Below are positions 9,101-12,577 of a stretch of DNA of 12,577 nucleotides, in pieces. The notes under the pieces are model-generated. The model was not told the DNA's origin. It ran no database searches and saw only the letters and a program-made list of their open reading frames with translations. The stretch lies in contig JAUXAH010000026.1 of assembly GCA_030614945.1 (NCBI GenBank), positions 1 through 12,577 on the forward strand, given 5' to 3'. How positions within the stretch are numbered: the stretch's first letter is position 1; each line of letters opens with the position of its first letter. This DNA is from Phycisphaerae bacterium. Its GTDB lineage: Bacteria > Planctomycetota > Phycisphaerae > Sedimentisphaerales > SG8-4. The translations under genes were made by a program, and so were the position numbers.

Positions 9101-10356
9101 ACAGCCCCCGCTGCATAAGGACACGCCGCCGATGTGCCGCCGAAAGCAGGATAATAATCGCCGGGGTCGTAACCACCGGGACCGACAATGTCTGTGGTAT
9201 AGGCATTTTCAGCCGGCGCCAGAATATCCAGGAAATCAGCCGCATTGGAATAGCACGTTACCAAATCCGGGTATGCCTGTCCACACATCCAGTGGACAAA
9301 TGTATCATCAAACACCGCTCCAACGGAGATAACGCTGGAAATAGATGCAGGCCAGGAAAGTGAATCGGTCCACCAATTATTGCCCGATGCGGCCAGCACG
9401 GTGATGCCCGCTGCCACTGCGGTATTCGCCGCAGTTGTCATCGCTGGTGAGAAAGCATCGCCTTCGGGCGCGCTGTAGTGCCGCATCCCACCAAAACTGG
9501 TACTGGTAACCAGAATCGGATTTTCGGGGTCGTCGTTCTTGTGAACTACGCACCAGTCCCAGGCGGCGATCATGGCAGCCTGCGTTGCCCAGCCCGTTGA
9601 GCCGGGAGATATCTTTACAGCATAAATTCTTGCATTGTGGGCTACTCCGCCAATGTAATCACCTACTACGCCCAAATCTCCAGCAGCTATGCCGGCACAG
9701 CTGGTTCCGTGAGGATCTCCAGCCATGGGGTCCGGGTCGTTATCTCCGAAATCGTAGCCGCCAATAACCTTGGCGTTTGGAAAACCCCCGCCGCCAAGCA
9801 TCGGATGGGTATAGTCAACTCCGGTGTCAACGATGGCCACGGCCATTCTTTCACCATTATAGCTGAGGCGAGCTGTTATTGCATTAATCAGAGGTATGCC
9901 CTGAGCCAGTAAGGGGTACAGGATTCTGTCAGGTTCGACCGACACAACCGAAGAATTATCAAGCAGCATAACGAGCCCCTCGACCGTAGCCTCACCCGAG
10001 AAACCGGCCTGCACTTCAAAACGATGTCGTAAACTAAACTCAGCACACGGAAGTGAACCCAGAACTGGTTCCTGGCGACTGGCTATTTCGTCTCCCAGCA
10101 GGCGGAGCGATTGCGCTGAATCCCAGTCGGTTCTTGCTTTCATCTGGACCGGGTCGGCCAGATTCACGATTACTTTTACGTGTGTCTCGCCCGCATCAAA
10201 TTGGTCAACAATCATTTGGGCATCTATCAGTTTGCCGGAACTGAGAAGAAAATCAAAGTCTCCTGCACTGGCCGAAGTTACCAGTACAAACAATGCAAAC
10301 AAACAGACCAGAATTCGTCGCTTCACCCCGTTAGAAGTTTTCCCTTTTTGCATCAT
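1..10356 (-). CDS. Giant secreted S8 subtilisin-like protease with β-helix, VWA and dockerin-type domains (3' end outside window)
   Basis: Read by eye, the minus frame from ATG 10356 to base 1 has no stop, giving 3452 codons, and the gene continues past the left edge. Order of parts: signal peptide 1-31; I9-like propeptide about 33-160; S8 peptidase about 165-472; two FN3-like units 475-677; β-helix module 1, 681-1399; InlB-like repeat about 1400-1490; β-helix 2, 1492-2284; InlB-like repeat about 2288-2373; β-helix 3, 2375-3334, with a VWA domain 3021-3239 inside it; dockerin-type pair 3340-3395; start of a third FN3-like unit 3402-3452. The expected role is an exported, probably self-processing serine endopeptidase carrying a long repetitive stalk for surface or extracellular attachment; substrate unknown. 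An in-frame TAG at 10386-10384 excludes any start further upstream. Two adjacent ATGs (10356, 10353) are possible and neither has a clear Shine-Dalgarno sequence. It follows the secretin gene by 116 bp on the same strand. The length is far above ordinary subtilases. Family calls rest on motif recognition. Confidence 0.95.
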   Translation of the reverse strand, partial: MMQKGKTSNGVKRRILVCLFALFVLVTSASAGDFDFLLSSGKLIDAQMIVDQFDAGETHVKVIVNLADPVQMKARTDWDSAQSLRLLGDEIASRQEPVLGSLPCAEFSLRHRFEVQAGFSGEATVEGLVMLLDNSSVVSVEPDRILYPLLAQGIPLINAITARLSYNGERMAVAIVDTGVDYTHPMLGGGGFPNAKVIGGYDFGDNDPDPMAGDPHGTSCAGIAAGDLGVVGDYIGGVAHNARIYAVKISPGSTGWATQAAMIAAWDWCVVHKNDDPENPILVTSTSFGGMRHYSAPEGDAFSPAMTTAANTAVAAGITVLAASGNNWWTDSLSWPASISSVISVGAVFDDTFVHWMCGQAYPDLVTCYSNAADFLDILAPAENAYTTDIVGPGGYDPGDYYPAFGGTSAACPYAAGAVAVLQSAALARMGSYLTPAEVKDLLVTYGDPVIDRRPTVPITKPRINLERAIGNIEDTAPPLPDPAEWEPGLEPKQTGRFTIAMESVEATDDSGVEYYFECVTNSNFDSGWQSSPGYVATGLAENTTYSFRVKYRDTSPNQNEGGWSVEESATTDLNTDTSSPFPDPSRWSMKPRKFTDTMIGMAAKISSDENEPVEYKFECTTHPSLTRDWTDADNTNPTYLISGLTYATYSFRVKARDISANKNETAWSSTASVTLAAPPRVLEVPSAPYATIQAAIDAAGYGDTVLVHPGTYGGFGNRDLDFLGKAITVRSENPDDRNVVATTIINCGGGPSPFMSHRAFIFQNSEGTDSVLAGFTIINGHIRPGGGAGGAGQDAFGGAIRCIGSSPTIRKCVITGCVADGSGGDGAPGDPDADPNAIPGGDGGNNAPAYGGAIHCDPNSSPIIEYCTISDCNVISNGGDGGDGEPDFDPNNPEGTGGNGGNALNDVFGGGIYCAAGSNAIISYCTITDNDSITPVPGAGGRGETNGSSGVGGGISYCGGVYLGAGYIGTISDTDISRNTTGAGGGGGVYCEGGAGTSLTFDDCSISGNLAAAGHGGGIWYGYGGMLTLNNCETSGNSATGSRRGGGIYGGVGGAPLVGTSVVINNSIVSTNQAQYGGGIYLEDTILTVKDSTVSGNTATFDGGGMCLVETDVTVDDFSISNNSAVYGGGVYWVNSVADFSSGTISGNLAAGSSYCSGAGLYCDDSSTTIKNCVMMDNLSDGSGGAVCFMGPYLPGGTQELINCLITDNNAFSDGAGLSCNVGAMPRIANCTIVGNEVPGYNFYGNGGGVSCYDAFVEIVGGILWDNRAAYGPQIAIGDPLETNNPMATVMLWYSDIEGGPDAVFEGQGPPGMGPMLYLPDPGSVKDQDPNFVTTSLTEQNYNYYLGQTAAGQSVDSPCVDTGNGPASALAAIIGFPLTTRTDHNDDVNRVDMGYHYDARVPAIQYQLNISVMNSEGGRLKASSGGYDPFEMWDPNTRLVNPGTIVDLNAIPNTGYEVKAWFGTDDDISWDPNNTVTMYSDKYVTVEFRQPQSFYVPAQYHSIQDAMDAAFLHGDKVIVSAGTYYESNLDFRGKSITVVSERPDDPCYVADTIIDCQGWGRAFIFRGGEKAPDAAIDGFTIINGDAVGFYTVRAPPSWPPGWAYPSGGDGEYAYGGAIAGFGESSPIISNCIIKNCIAGGRYGGNGLDRTAYDWIPDGPGGHGGRGGNGYGGAIYFDANSSPTIRYCKIIGSRALGGNGGSGGHAKGADPNTGVGFPGGDAGDGGEAYGGAMYFEPGCKPLIENCIIDDSRTTQGMGNVGGNGGDGNPGGPGGAGSVNGSESWGGAILYRENCEPTVLDTVIINSKASTEVVGYDWPGGEGGDTNGPDGPWGYSYTSSYGGAHYYDVGCTVRITNCTISESAVISDGRVGIDGGGGAEYYLNDCNSRITDCNFANNVCGNNSHADGGGLCFEEGCIVDINDSIFTGSSALGSFSSGGAIYWEEADAVTIKNSYFAGNEAIFGGGMYWYGHGPEVTISDCIIFDNIANHGGGLFWYEGAPTIRGCKISGNTAEKRLVPVAYGVPILFTIPLGYGLEGEFYGGGGGIFCWSSDATIENCFVSDNSASGSGGGVYFGGDPSSPTLKNCLIKGNSAVLDGGGIVSYWFTTPTISNCTIADNTAYDPEDTTYHGRGGGLCCSYESITNLKDSIVWGNSGSSGNQIMIGSITDPNIIQRPAELTVSYCDIQGGQSPGAIHVEPGRILNWLSGNIAENPLFVVGPLGDYYLSQMAAGQSSDSPCVDAGSNLAANLGLDTYTTRTDSFPDTYDPNNPNPNSVIVDMGYHYRGVAGLREVQLTVTVVGGHGTVEPTEPDPISYDPVSRIYTYYRGTAVILTATPDAGYRVAGWSGTINDGSTALINVVVMSSDKAVSVQFGKPRVISVPSDYPTIQRAIDAAEEGDQIVISPGLYRHPGYTHGAGLHLGGIVIWGKNITLSSTNPDDPNVVANTILQGYQIVLYGVGPETVLTGFTMRNTHWHAMDGLDGEDPGDPGSNGSVIRSGAIDIIDASPTLVNIVIDDVSITAGDGGDGHDGDDDNVNGGNGGWGGSAYGGAIYIENGSPTLKAVQIINCAAYGGTGGDGGNGNVTPDGYGGRGGSWTFKEHDEAWWEALGLGWWYPRDRYGNLLYYLIVDDEGNIIGTTTFGTYDDYWLYTAMGAAVYVDSTSEPDFIDCTFEDNRTESGYCGVGGDSRINFRWPDYHERLESFGTGIYCEVGSAPTFIDCNFTDNVADSDVPTANHSPYMTYGGGLAYGTLTPKVNPGSAHSAKLINCTFTDNAATIGGAVFWVDTAPTIEDCNFIDNYAYQGGAMFCGDESTPIIIGSNFTQNNTGYTYVEYFDPNASDPFVTRDPNLYYEVSFESPDIDLLVGPPIEDVLGQGGGMVCSSSGARIVDCLFNNNTTSCSGGGIYAAGYETVLFKNCLITENTADRDGGGISANWNSEPNIINCTIAYNRVTGDRFADGYGGGLYCSYGNYTKVINSIIWGNLAGAGSQLAIGSGDEHDPRPSTVNVSYSNIHEPDEAPTVLDLVFCIDTTGSMGGDLDAVKASAVEIVGKIADRMPDFRIAVVDYRDFNEPPYGSPDIDYPYNDDLVFETDPATIVAAIDSITLGAGADWAESVYSALMHCIDHSLLEAALGGNLHGADPESLGPGEWRTGSGVSRVILLMADAPPHDPEPFTDYTLADIIAAAQAGEPISVCSVLVRGDPTAAGYFNSLAEGTEGIMLEAASSDEVVDVIMGLIGLLSPGPPVHIEEGCTINYDPDSETWYPDSHNIGEDPCFVAGPQGDYYLSQVAAGQLDDSVCVDAGSGDAHSLDMYRHTTRTDRVIDAGIVDMGYHYILSSHLVGDFDYDGDVDLADLTRFLMHWLDEGCGFPYWCHEKDLNRDRVVNFLDYTIFTDNYPSMEEELPEPDPMTWEVPPVAVGPDSITMTATTAIDYYCGSDVEYYFECVSGGGNDR
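172..339 (-). other. Dockerin-type paired EF-hand segment
   Basis: Residues 3340-3395 hold two calcium-loop motifs about 34 residues apart. Loop 1 has D3342, D3344, D3346, G3347, D3350 and D3353; loop 2 has D3376, N3378, D3380, N3384 and D3387. Each is followed by a short helix ('LTRFLMHWL', 'YTIFTDNY'). This is the type I dockerin layout at positions 1, 3, 5, 9 and 12. In planctomycetes such segments are common in secreted proteins and do not by themselves imply a cellulosome. Confidence 0.82.
355..3234 (-). other. Right-handed parallel β-helix module 3, interrupted by a VWA domain
   Basis: Residues 2375-3334. The head is 'VISVPSDYPTIQRAIDAA', followed by 'NPDDPNVVANTIL' and rungs such as 'DCNFTDN' and 'NCLITEN'. 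An aromatic-rich segment of about 58 residues (W2595-M2652) lies inside one early Gly-rich loop. The tail motif is 'EDPCFVAGPQGDYYLSQ' and 'VDMGYHY'. Between 'VSYSNIH' and that tail a complete VWA domain is inserted, so the module is continuous on both sides of it. Confidence 0.85.
640..1296 (-). other. von Willebrand factor A domain nested in β-helix 3
   Basis: Residues 3021-3239 open with 'VLDLVFCIDTTGSMGG', the first β-strand plus metal-ion-dependent adhesion site (D3029, T3031, S3033). They continue with 'FRIAVVDYRDF' and 'GADWAESVYSAL', and 'VILLMADAPPHD' (D3164). The domain ends near 'VVDVIMGLIGLL'. VWA domains bind protein ligands through a metal ion. Here the third MIDAS position is Thr where the canonical motif has Ser (DxSxS). 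Confidence 0.88.
3238..3495 (-). other. InlB-like (bacterial repeat) linker 2
   Basis: Residues about 2288-2373 contain 'VQLTVTVVGGHGTVEP', then 'GTAVILTATPDAGYRVAGW' and a closing 'KAVSVQFG'. This is a clearer match to the divergent InlB B-repeat pattern than linker 1, and it connects β-helix modules 2 and 3. Confidence 0.7.
3505..5883 (-). other. Right-handed parallel β-helix module 2
   Basis: Residues 1492-2284. The head is 'YVPAQYHSIQDAMDAA..HGDKVIVSAGTY', followed by 'ERPDDPCYVADTIIDC'. The N-terminal rungs carry very long Gly-rich loops ('GGHGGRGGNGYGG' type) and later rungs are compact. The tail is 'GDYYLSQMAAGQSSDSPCVDAG' and 'VDMGYHY' (M2279). Same plan as modules 1 and 3, so it probably arose by internal duplication. 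Confidence 0.85.
5887..6159 (-). other. InlB-like (bacterial repeat) linker 1
   Basis: Residues about 1400-1490 show the sequence style of divergent InlB B-repeats: an opening strand 'YQLNISV', then 'GTIVDLNAIPNTGYEVKAWFG' spread over two strands, and a closing 'YVTVEF'. It joins β-helix modules 1 and 2. A second copy sits after module 2. The family name is inferred from pattern only. Confidence 0.65.
6160..8316 (-). other. Right-handed parallel β-helix module 1
   Basis: Residues 681-1399. The head motif is 'VPSAPYATIQAAIDAA...GDTVLV.PGTY', the usual pectin-lyase-fold cap entry. It is followed by many rungs of roughly 23-30 residues with recurring 'NC.I..N' and 'GGGIY' positions. The first rungs carry long Gly/Asp/Pro-rich loops and the later rungs are short. 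The tail reads 'YYLGQTAAGQ..DSPCVDTG' and ends in 'VDMGYHY' (M1394). No polysaccharide-lyase catalytic residues could be recognised, so a structural or binding role is more likely than an enzymatic one. Confidence 0.85.
8326..8934 (-). other. Two tandem FN3-like units
   Basis: Residues 475-677 contain two copies of a roughly 100-residue unit. Each opens with 'PDP..W', has a core 'VEY.FEC', and closes with 'TY.FRVK.RD.S.N.NE..WS'. These look like the fibronectin-III-like spacers common in secreted planctomycete proteins. They connect the protease to the first β-helix and recur, truncated, at the left edge of the window. Confidence 0.8.
8940..9864 (-). other. S8 (subtilisin-like) peptidase domain, catalytic triad intact
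   Basis: The catalytic Asp is D177 in 'IVDTGVDYTHP', His is H216 in 'DPHGTSCAG', and Ser is S409 in 'GGTSAACPYAAG'. N326 in 'ASGNN' fits the oxyanion-hole Asn. Order and spacing (D-H 39 residues, H-S 193 residues) fit the S8 family. The domain closes near 'PRINLERAIG', the usual C-terminal helix. All key residues are present, so an active enzyme is expected. Confidence 0.95.
9865..10356 (-). other. Signal peptide and I9-like propeptide region
   Basis: Residues 1-31 have a basic n-region (K12 R13 R14), a hydrophobic core (ILVCLFALFVLV, 15-26) and an 'ASA' cleavage site before G32, which is a classical Sec signal peptide. Residues 33 to about 160 precede the catalytic domain and end in 'VVSVEPD'. 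Together with the preceding hydrophobic strand-helix pattern this resembles the inhibitor-I9 propeptide, which chaperones and inhibits subtilases until cleaved off. The I9 assignment is a pattern-level inference. Confidence 0.75.
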
Positions 10357-10388
10357 ATTATTATCCGCTTTTCCGTTGACCTTCTAAC
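10330..10388. repeat. 8-bp inverted repeat bracketing the giant gene's start codon
   Basis: GTTAGAAG (10330-10337) and CTTCTAAC (10381-10388) are perfect complements separated by 43 bases, and the two candidate ATGs (10351-10356) lie in the loop. One arm is inside the coding sequence (codons 7-9, Thr-Ser-Asn). The other belongs to the spacer repeat cluster. In the transcript this would place the start codon in an exposed loop, in competition with the other foldings. Confidence 0.6.
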
Positions 10389-10413
10389 CCCACTTACTTC
10401 TAATGGGGTTCAT
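10384..10413 (-). CDS. Possible 9-codon leader mini-ORF (MNPIRSKWG)
   Basis: ATG at 10413 is preceded at 5-nt spacing by AAAGGA, the best Shine-Dalgarno sequence in the spacer. The ORF stops at TAG 10386-10384, 27 bases before the giant gene's ATG and in the same frame. Its sequence coincides with the third hairpin. It may be a translated leader that couples to the downstream gene, or only a chance product of the repeat. There is no evidence beyond the RBS and position. Confidence 0.25.
   Translation of the reverse strand: MNPIRSKWG
10386..10410. repeat. Third hairpin, 7-bp stem, upstream of the giant gene
   Basis: AACCCCA (10386-10392) and TGGGGTT (10404-10410) enclose an 11-nt loop. This stem overlaps the left outer arm of the larger inverted repeat, so the two foldings cannot coexist. 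It also covers most of the 9-codon mini-ORF. Confidence 0.75.
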
Positions 10414-10428
10414 TTCTGTCCTTTCAGT

Positions 10429-10448
10429 CCACACATTCACATGTGTGG
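10429..10448. repeat. Second perfect 8-bp hairpin, tandem with the first
   Basis: CCACACAT and ATGTGTGG flank the loop TCAC. The stem resembles that of the neighbouring hairpin (shared CCACAC/GTGTGG), and the two are spaced by 4 bases, giving a paired-palindrome arrangement. Confidence 0.85.
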
Positions 10449-10452
10449 TAGT

Positions 10453-10472
10453 CCCCACACGTAAGTGTGGGG
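10453..10472. repeat. Perfect 8-bp hairpin next to the secretin stop codon
   Basis: CCCCACAC and GTGTGGGG flank the 4-nt loop GTAA. It begins directly after the secretin TAA on the minus strand. The GC-rich stem is strong, but the bases after it (ACTACC on minus) are not a U-tract. If it affects transcription, this would have to be by pausing or by protecting the 3' end. Confidence 0.85.
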
Positions 10473-12577
10473 TTAGAATCCGCCCTCCATTGCAGCAATT
10501 GCCTTGGCTTCGGCTTCCTCCTGCAAAATGATAGTCGGTTTAACCAGTATCAGCAATATCTTATGGTCCTTAACTTTGCTGCGGTTGCTGAACAGCCTTC
10601 CAATCAACGGCAGCTTGCTTAATACCGGCACTCCTGCCTCTATTTCAACTTCTGCGGTCATTTTCTGGCCGCCCAGCAGTAATGTCCCACCATCCGGTAC
10701 GCTCACACGCGTCATAAGCTGTGAGCTCTCTGTCTCAGGAAGCTCTACCTCGTACGACTCAACAGTCGTCTCTCCCTCTTCATTTATTACAGGCGTCTCG
10801 ATTGTAGTTTTTCTTATTCCAAGGAATTCCTGCAGGTTAGTAGTAATGTTGAGCAATACGTTTTTCTTATTCGGACTGATAGTTGGGGTAATACTCAGAA
10901 CAGTACCAGTCGGTATGTATATCTCTCTTGGGATTGAACCACCACCCGTAGCAATCCCGCCGCCCCAGCCGCCGCCGGCAAAGGCCCCCCCTGGTTGAAT
11001 AGGCGGCAGCGCCATCGGAATAGTTCTTTGGATATTGAACATCGCCGACTCTCCGCTCAAAACTGTAACTTTCGGAGCAGTCAGCGTCGTTGAATCTCTG
11101 TGGGCCTGAACCGCTCTGATAAGGAACAAGGCCTGCAGGTCATCAAGCATAGTGCCATAACCTCCACTAATCATGGCAGCCGCTGCAGCACCACCCAGAC
11201 TCATCGCAACGCCTGTCGGTTGTGTTGCAACAGTATCTAAAGACCCTTGTGTGATATTAACCAGATCCCACTTGCCCCCAAGGTCATAAATAAAGTCTAC
11301 ATCCAGGCCGATTTCTTCAAGGAAACTCTCACTCACCACCAGGAATCTGGTCTCGATGGCAACCTGATTTCCGAGCGCCTTGCCCATCGCCTTGAGCAGT
11401 TTTTCTATTTCCTTATGAATCTCAGGGGTCTGGAGGATGGCGAGCTTCTTAGGCTGTTGACGTGGATAAGGTGTTATGGTGCCCTCTCCGCCGGCTTCCC
11501 ACCAGCTATCCGGCTCAACGCTTTCCTGAATAAGCTCTACCAAACTCTGTGCTTGGAAAAAACCGCCGCCGCCGCCGTACATACCGCCGCCGTACATACC
11601 GCCGCCGTAGCCGCCCATGCCGCCGCCGTAGCCGCCCATGCCGCCGCCATAGCCGCCCATGCCGCCGTCGTACATGCCACCGCCATAGCCGCCCATACCG
11701 CCGCCGTAGCCGCCCATGCCGCCGCCGTAGCCGCCCATGCCGCCACCGTAACCGCCATAGCCGCCACCGCCGTAACCGCCGCCGCCACCCATGCCGCCAC
11801 CGTAGCCGCCCATGCCGCCGCCGTAGCCGCCCATGCCGCCGCCGTAGCCGCCCATGCCGCCGCCGTAGCCGCCCATGCCACCGCCATAACCGCCGTAGCC
11901 ACCGCGGCCACCCATGCCGCCCATGCCGCCCATGCCCATCATACCCATCATGCCGCCGCCACCCATGTAAGTGGCCGGCTGGCCAATCAGAAACGTAATG
12001 TCATAAACCCGCGTTACCAATCTGCTCGGAAGCGACCCTACCGTTGCTATGGTGATTACTCCACCCTCAACAGCGTAACCCAGCTCTACAAATCCGCCCG
12101 AAACCGCTCTTAACAAACTCTCCAACGCCGTACCAAGCGGAACTGCAGGCAGCCCATCCATATTTATTGGCGTACTTGGGAGGATATCAGCGTTGTCCTC
12201 TAAATCCCGCCACATCGGGGCCATCTGCAATGGCGGCTCAACAGAATTCTTTAATTCCTCCATCGCTTCGCCAAGAGCCATTTCCGGCGTCAGTTGTGAA
12301 AGGTCAACAATTTCCTCTAATTGCTTATACACAGCCACGTCAGCCGGGTCCAGCCCGATCGGCTCGTCAAATTTGCGGAAGGGACTGGCGATAATCTCAT
12401 CCCAATTCTTGGCATAGGTAAGCACTTCAGGATATGGAATTGACGCCTCATCAGTTTTTCGCAAAGTATCAACTCTTGCCCTGTCCCTCTCCTTCCGCAG
12501 CTCCAGTTGTTTGCGGATGCTAACCACATCCTCCAGAGTGTCCTTGAGTATCAGCGCCTCATCGTGTAGCGGGTCTA
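10473..12577 (-). CDS. Secretin (type II/type IV pilus GspD/PilQ superfamily), 5' end outside window
   Basis: Secretins form the multimeric outer-membrane gate of type II secretion and type IV pilus machines. The frame is open to the right edge (700 residues in view). GTG 12527 is merely the first possible start in view, because 16 more sense codons precede it. Numbering from that GTG: charged helical segment 1-25; N-terminal domain about 74-180 with 'PLGTALESLLRAVSGG' and 'EGGVITIAT'; Gly/Tyr/Met-rich tract 188-322; a short N-domain about 328-388 with 'PKKLAILQTPEIHKEIEKLL'; then the secretin core from about 389, opening 'VAIETRFLVVSESFLEEIG' and containing 'DSTTLTAPKVTVLSGE', 'VPDGGTLLLGGQ' and the signature 'GVPVLSKLPLIGRLF', ending near 'ILLILVKPTII'. 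The stop TAA is at 10475-10473. No GspD-versus-PilQ choice is possible without neighbours further upstream. The glycine tract between N-domain and core is the odd feature. Confidence 0.94.
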   Translation of the reverse strand, partial: DPLHDEALILKDTLEDVVSIRKQLELRKERDRARVDTLRKTDEASIPYPEVLTYAKNWDEIIASPFRKFDEPIGLDPADVAVYKQLEEIVDLSQLTPEMALGEAMEELKNSVEPPLQMAPMWRDLEDNADILPSTPINMDGLPAVPLGTALESLLRAVSGGFVELGYAVEGGVITIATVGSLPSRLVTRVYDITFLIGQPATYMGGGGMMGMMGMGGMGGMGGRGGYGGYGGGMGGYGGGMGGYGGGMGGYGGGMGGYGGGMGGGGGYGGGGYGGYGGGMGGYGGGMGGYGGGMGGYGGGMYDGGMGGYGGGMGGYGGGMGGYGGGMYGGGMYGGGGGFFQAQSLVELIQESVEPDSWWEAGGEGTITPYPRQQPKKLAILQTPEIHKEIEKLLKAMGKALGNQVAIETRFLVVSESFLEEIGLDVDFIYDLGGKWDLVNITQGSLDTVATQPTGVAMSLGGAAAAAMISGGYGTMLDDLQALFLIRAVQAHRDSTTLTAPKVTVLSGESAMFNIQRTIPMALPPIQPGGAFAGGGWGGGIATGGGSIPREIYIPTGTVLSITPTISPNKKNVLLNITTNLQEFLGIRKTTIETPVINEEGETTVESYEVELPETESSQLMTRVSVPDGGTLLLGGQKMTAEVEIEAGVPVLSKLPLIGRLFSNRSKVKDHKILLILVKPTIILQEEAEAKAIAAMEGGF
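11562..11966 (-). repeat. GGYGGGM heptad / 21-bp tandem repeat inside the secretin gene
   Basis: 135 codons are almost entirely Gly, Tyr and Met. About a dozen copies of GGYGGGM occur, encoded by a near-identical 21-bp unit (plus-strand form 'catgccgccgccgtagccgcc'). They are interrupted by variants such as YDGGM, a Gly5-Tyr stretch, and an N-terminal GMM/GGM run. The copies differ mostly at third positions (gcc/acc, gta/ata), so the protein repeat is kept while the DNA drifts slightly. Such a tract is prone to slippage and length change. Confidence 0.95.

Larger units (their letters stand above)
10382..10478. repeat. Nested inverted-repeat cluster in the secretin/giant-gene spacer
   Basis: Outer arms TTCTAACCCCACTTAC (10382-10397) and GTAAGTGTGGGGTTAGAA (10461-10478) are complementary except for a 2-nt bulge. 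The right arm contains the secretin stop codon. Inside lie two tandem perfect hairpins (10429-10448 and 10453-10472). On the plus strand a GTAG tetranucleotide (10448-10451) sits just before the second palindrome, recalling REP elements. No T-run follows on the minus strand, so a classical intrinsic terminator is not supported. It could be a REP/MITE-like element, a transcript-stabilising structure or a regulatory leader. Confidence 0.8.

Noticed and set aside
8875..9363. A 162-codon plus-strand ORF antisense to the protease domain
   Set aside because: The opposite strand carries the catalytic Ser motif and oxyanion-hole region of the S8 domain; the plus-strand product is Arg-rich noise.
10453..10472. 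Rho-independent terminator after the secretin
   Set aside because: The hairpin is strong, but on the minus strand it is followed by ACTACCAC and not a T-run; on the plus strand there is also no T-tract and no gene ending there.
11562..11966. CRISPR array
   Set aside because: The repeated 21-bp units are directly adjacent, with no unique spacers, and lie in frame within the secretin coding sequence.
11549..11998. Arg/Cys/Pro-rich plus-strand ORF ('RRRSRPC' repeats)
   Set aside because: Another frame of the same GC-rich repeat; not a protamine-like or real protein.
11247..12113. A 288-codon plus-strand ORF rich in Ala/His/Val opposite the secretin
   Set aside because: It is the antisense reading of the 21-bp glycine repeat; periodic codons suppress stops on both strands. 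The minus frame has clear secretin motifs across the same bases.
12525..12527. GTG at 12527 as the true secretin start
   Set aside because: The same frame continues open for 16 further codons to the window edge with helix-like coding content ('DEALILKDTLEDV'), so the gene most likely starts outside the window.

Overview
The window suggests a member of the Planctomycetota, probably a Phycisphaerae-type lineage. This rests on family recall, not a search. The supporting signs are the FN3-like units with a 'VEYYFEC' core, the planctomycete-style paired dockerin loops, the β-helix tail 'GDYYLSQ..AGQ...SPCVDAG...VDMGYHY', and a secretin with the core ending 'GVPVLSKLPLIGRLF'. Everything real lies on the minus strand. 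There are only two substantial genes, and both are cut by the window edges. No tRNA, rRNA, transposase or CRISPR array was seen.

Bases 10473-12577 hold most of a bacterial outer-membrane secretin gene (type II secretion/type IV pilus GspD/PilQ superfamily). Its 5' end lies beyond the right edge. Between its N-terminal domain and its gate-forming core sits a 135-residue Gly/Tyr/Met-rich tract, built largely of the heptad GGYGGGM.

Bases 10357-10472 are a 116-bp intergenic spacer packed with inverted repeats. There are two tandem perfect 8-bp hairpins, a third 7-bp hairpin, and a long outer pair whose arms reach into the secretin stop codon. A further related copy lies in the first codons of the next gene. 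A 9-codon mini-ORF with a good ribosome-binding site is also present.

Bases 1-10356 are one uninterrupted reading frame of 3452 codons that leaves the left edge still open. It encodes a giant secreted protein with this order of parts: signal peptide; I9-like propeptide; S8 subtilisin-like protease with intact Asp177/His216/Ser409; two FN3-like units; three large right-handed parallel β-helix modules, the first two followed by an InlB-like repeat; a von Willebrand A domain nested inside the tail of module 3; a paired EF-hand dockerin-type segment; and a third FN3-like unit cut by the edge.

The working picture is a secretin channel gene followed on the same strand by a very large exported protease/adhesin-like protein. 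Whether the secretin exports that protein is inference from position only. The most unusual points are the nested VWA domain, the heptad tract in the secretin, and the mutually exclusive inverted repeats around the junction.
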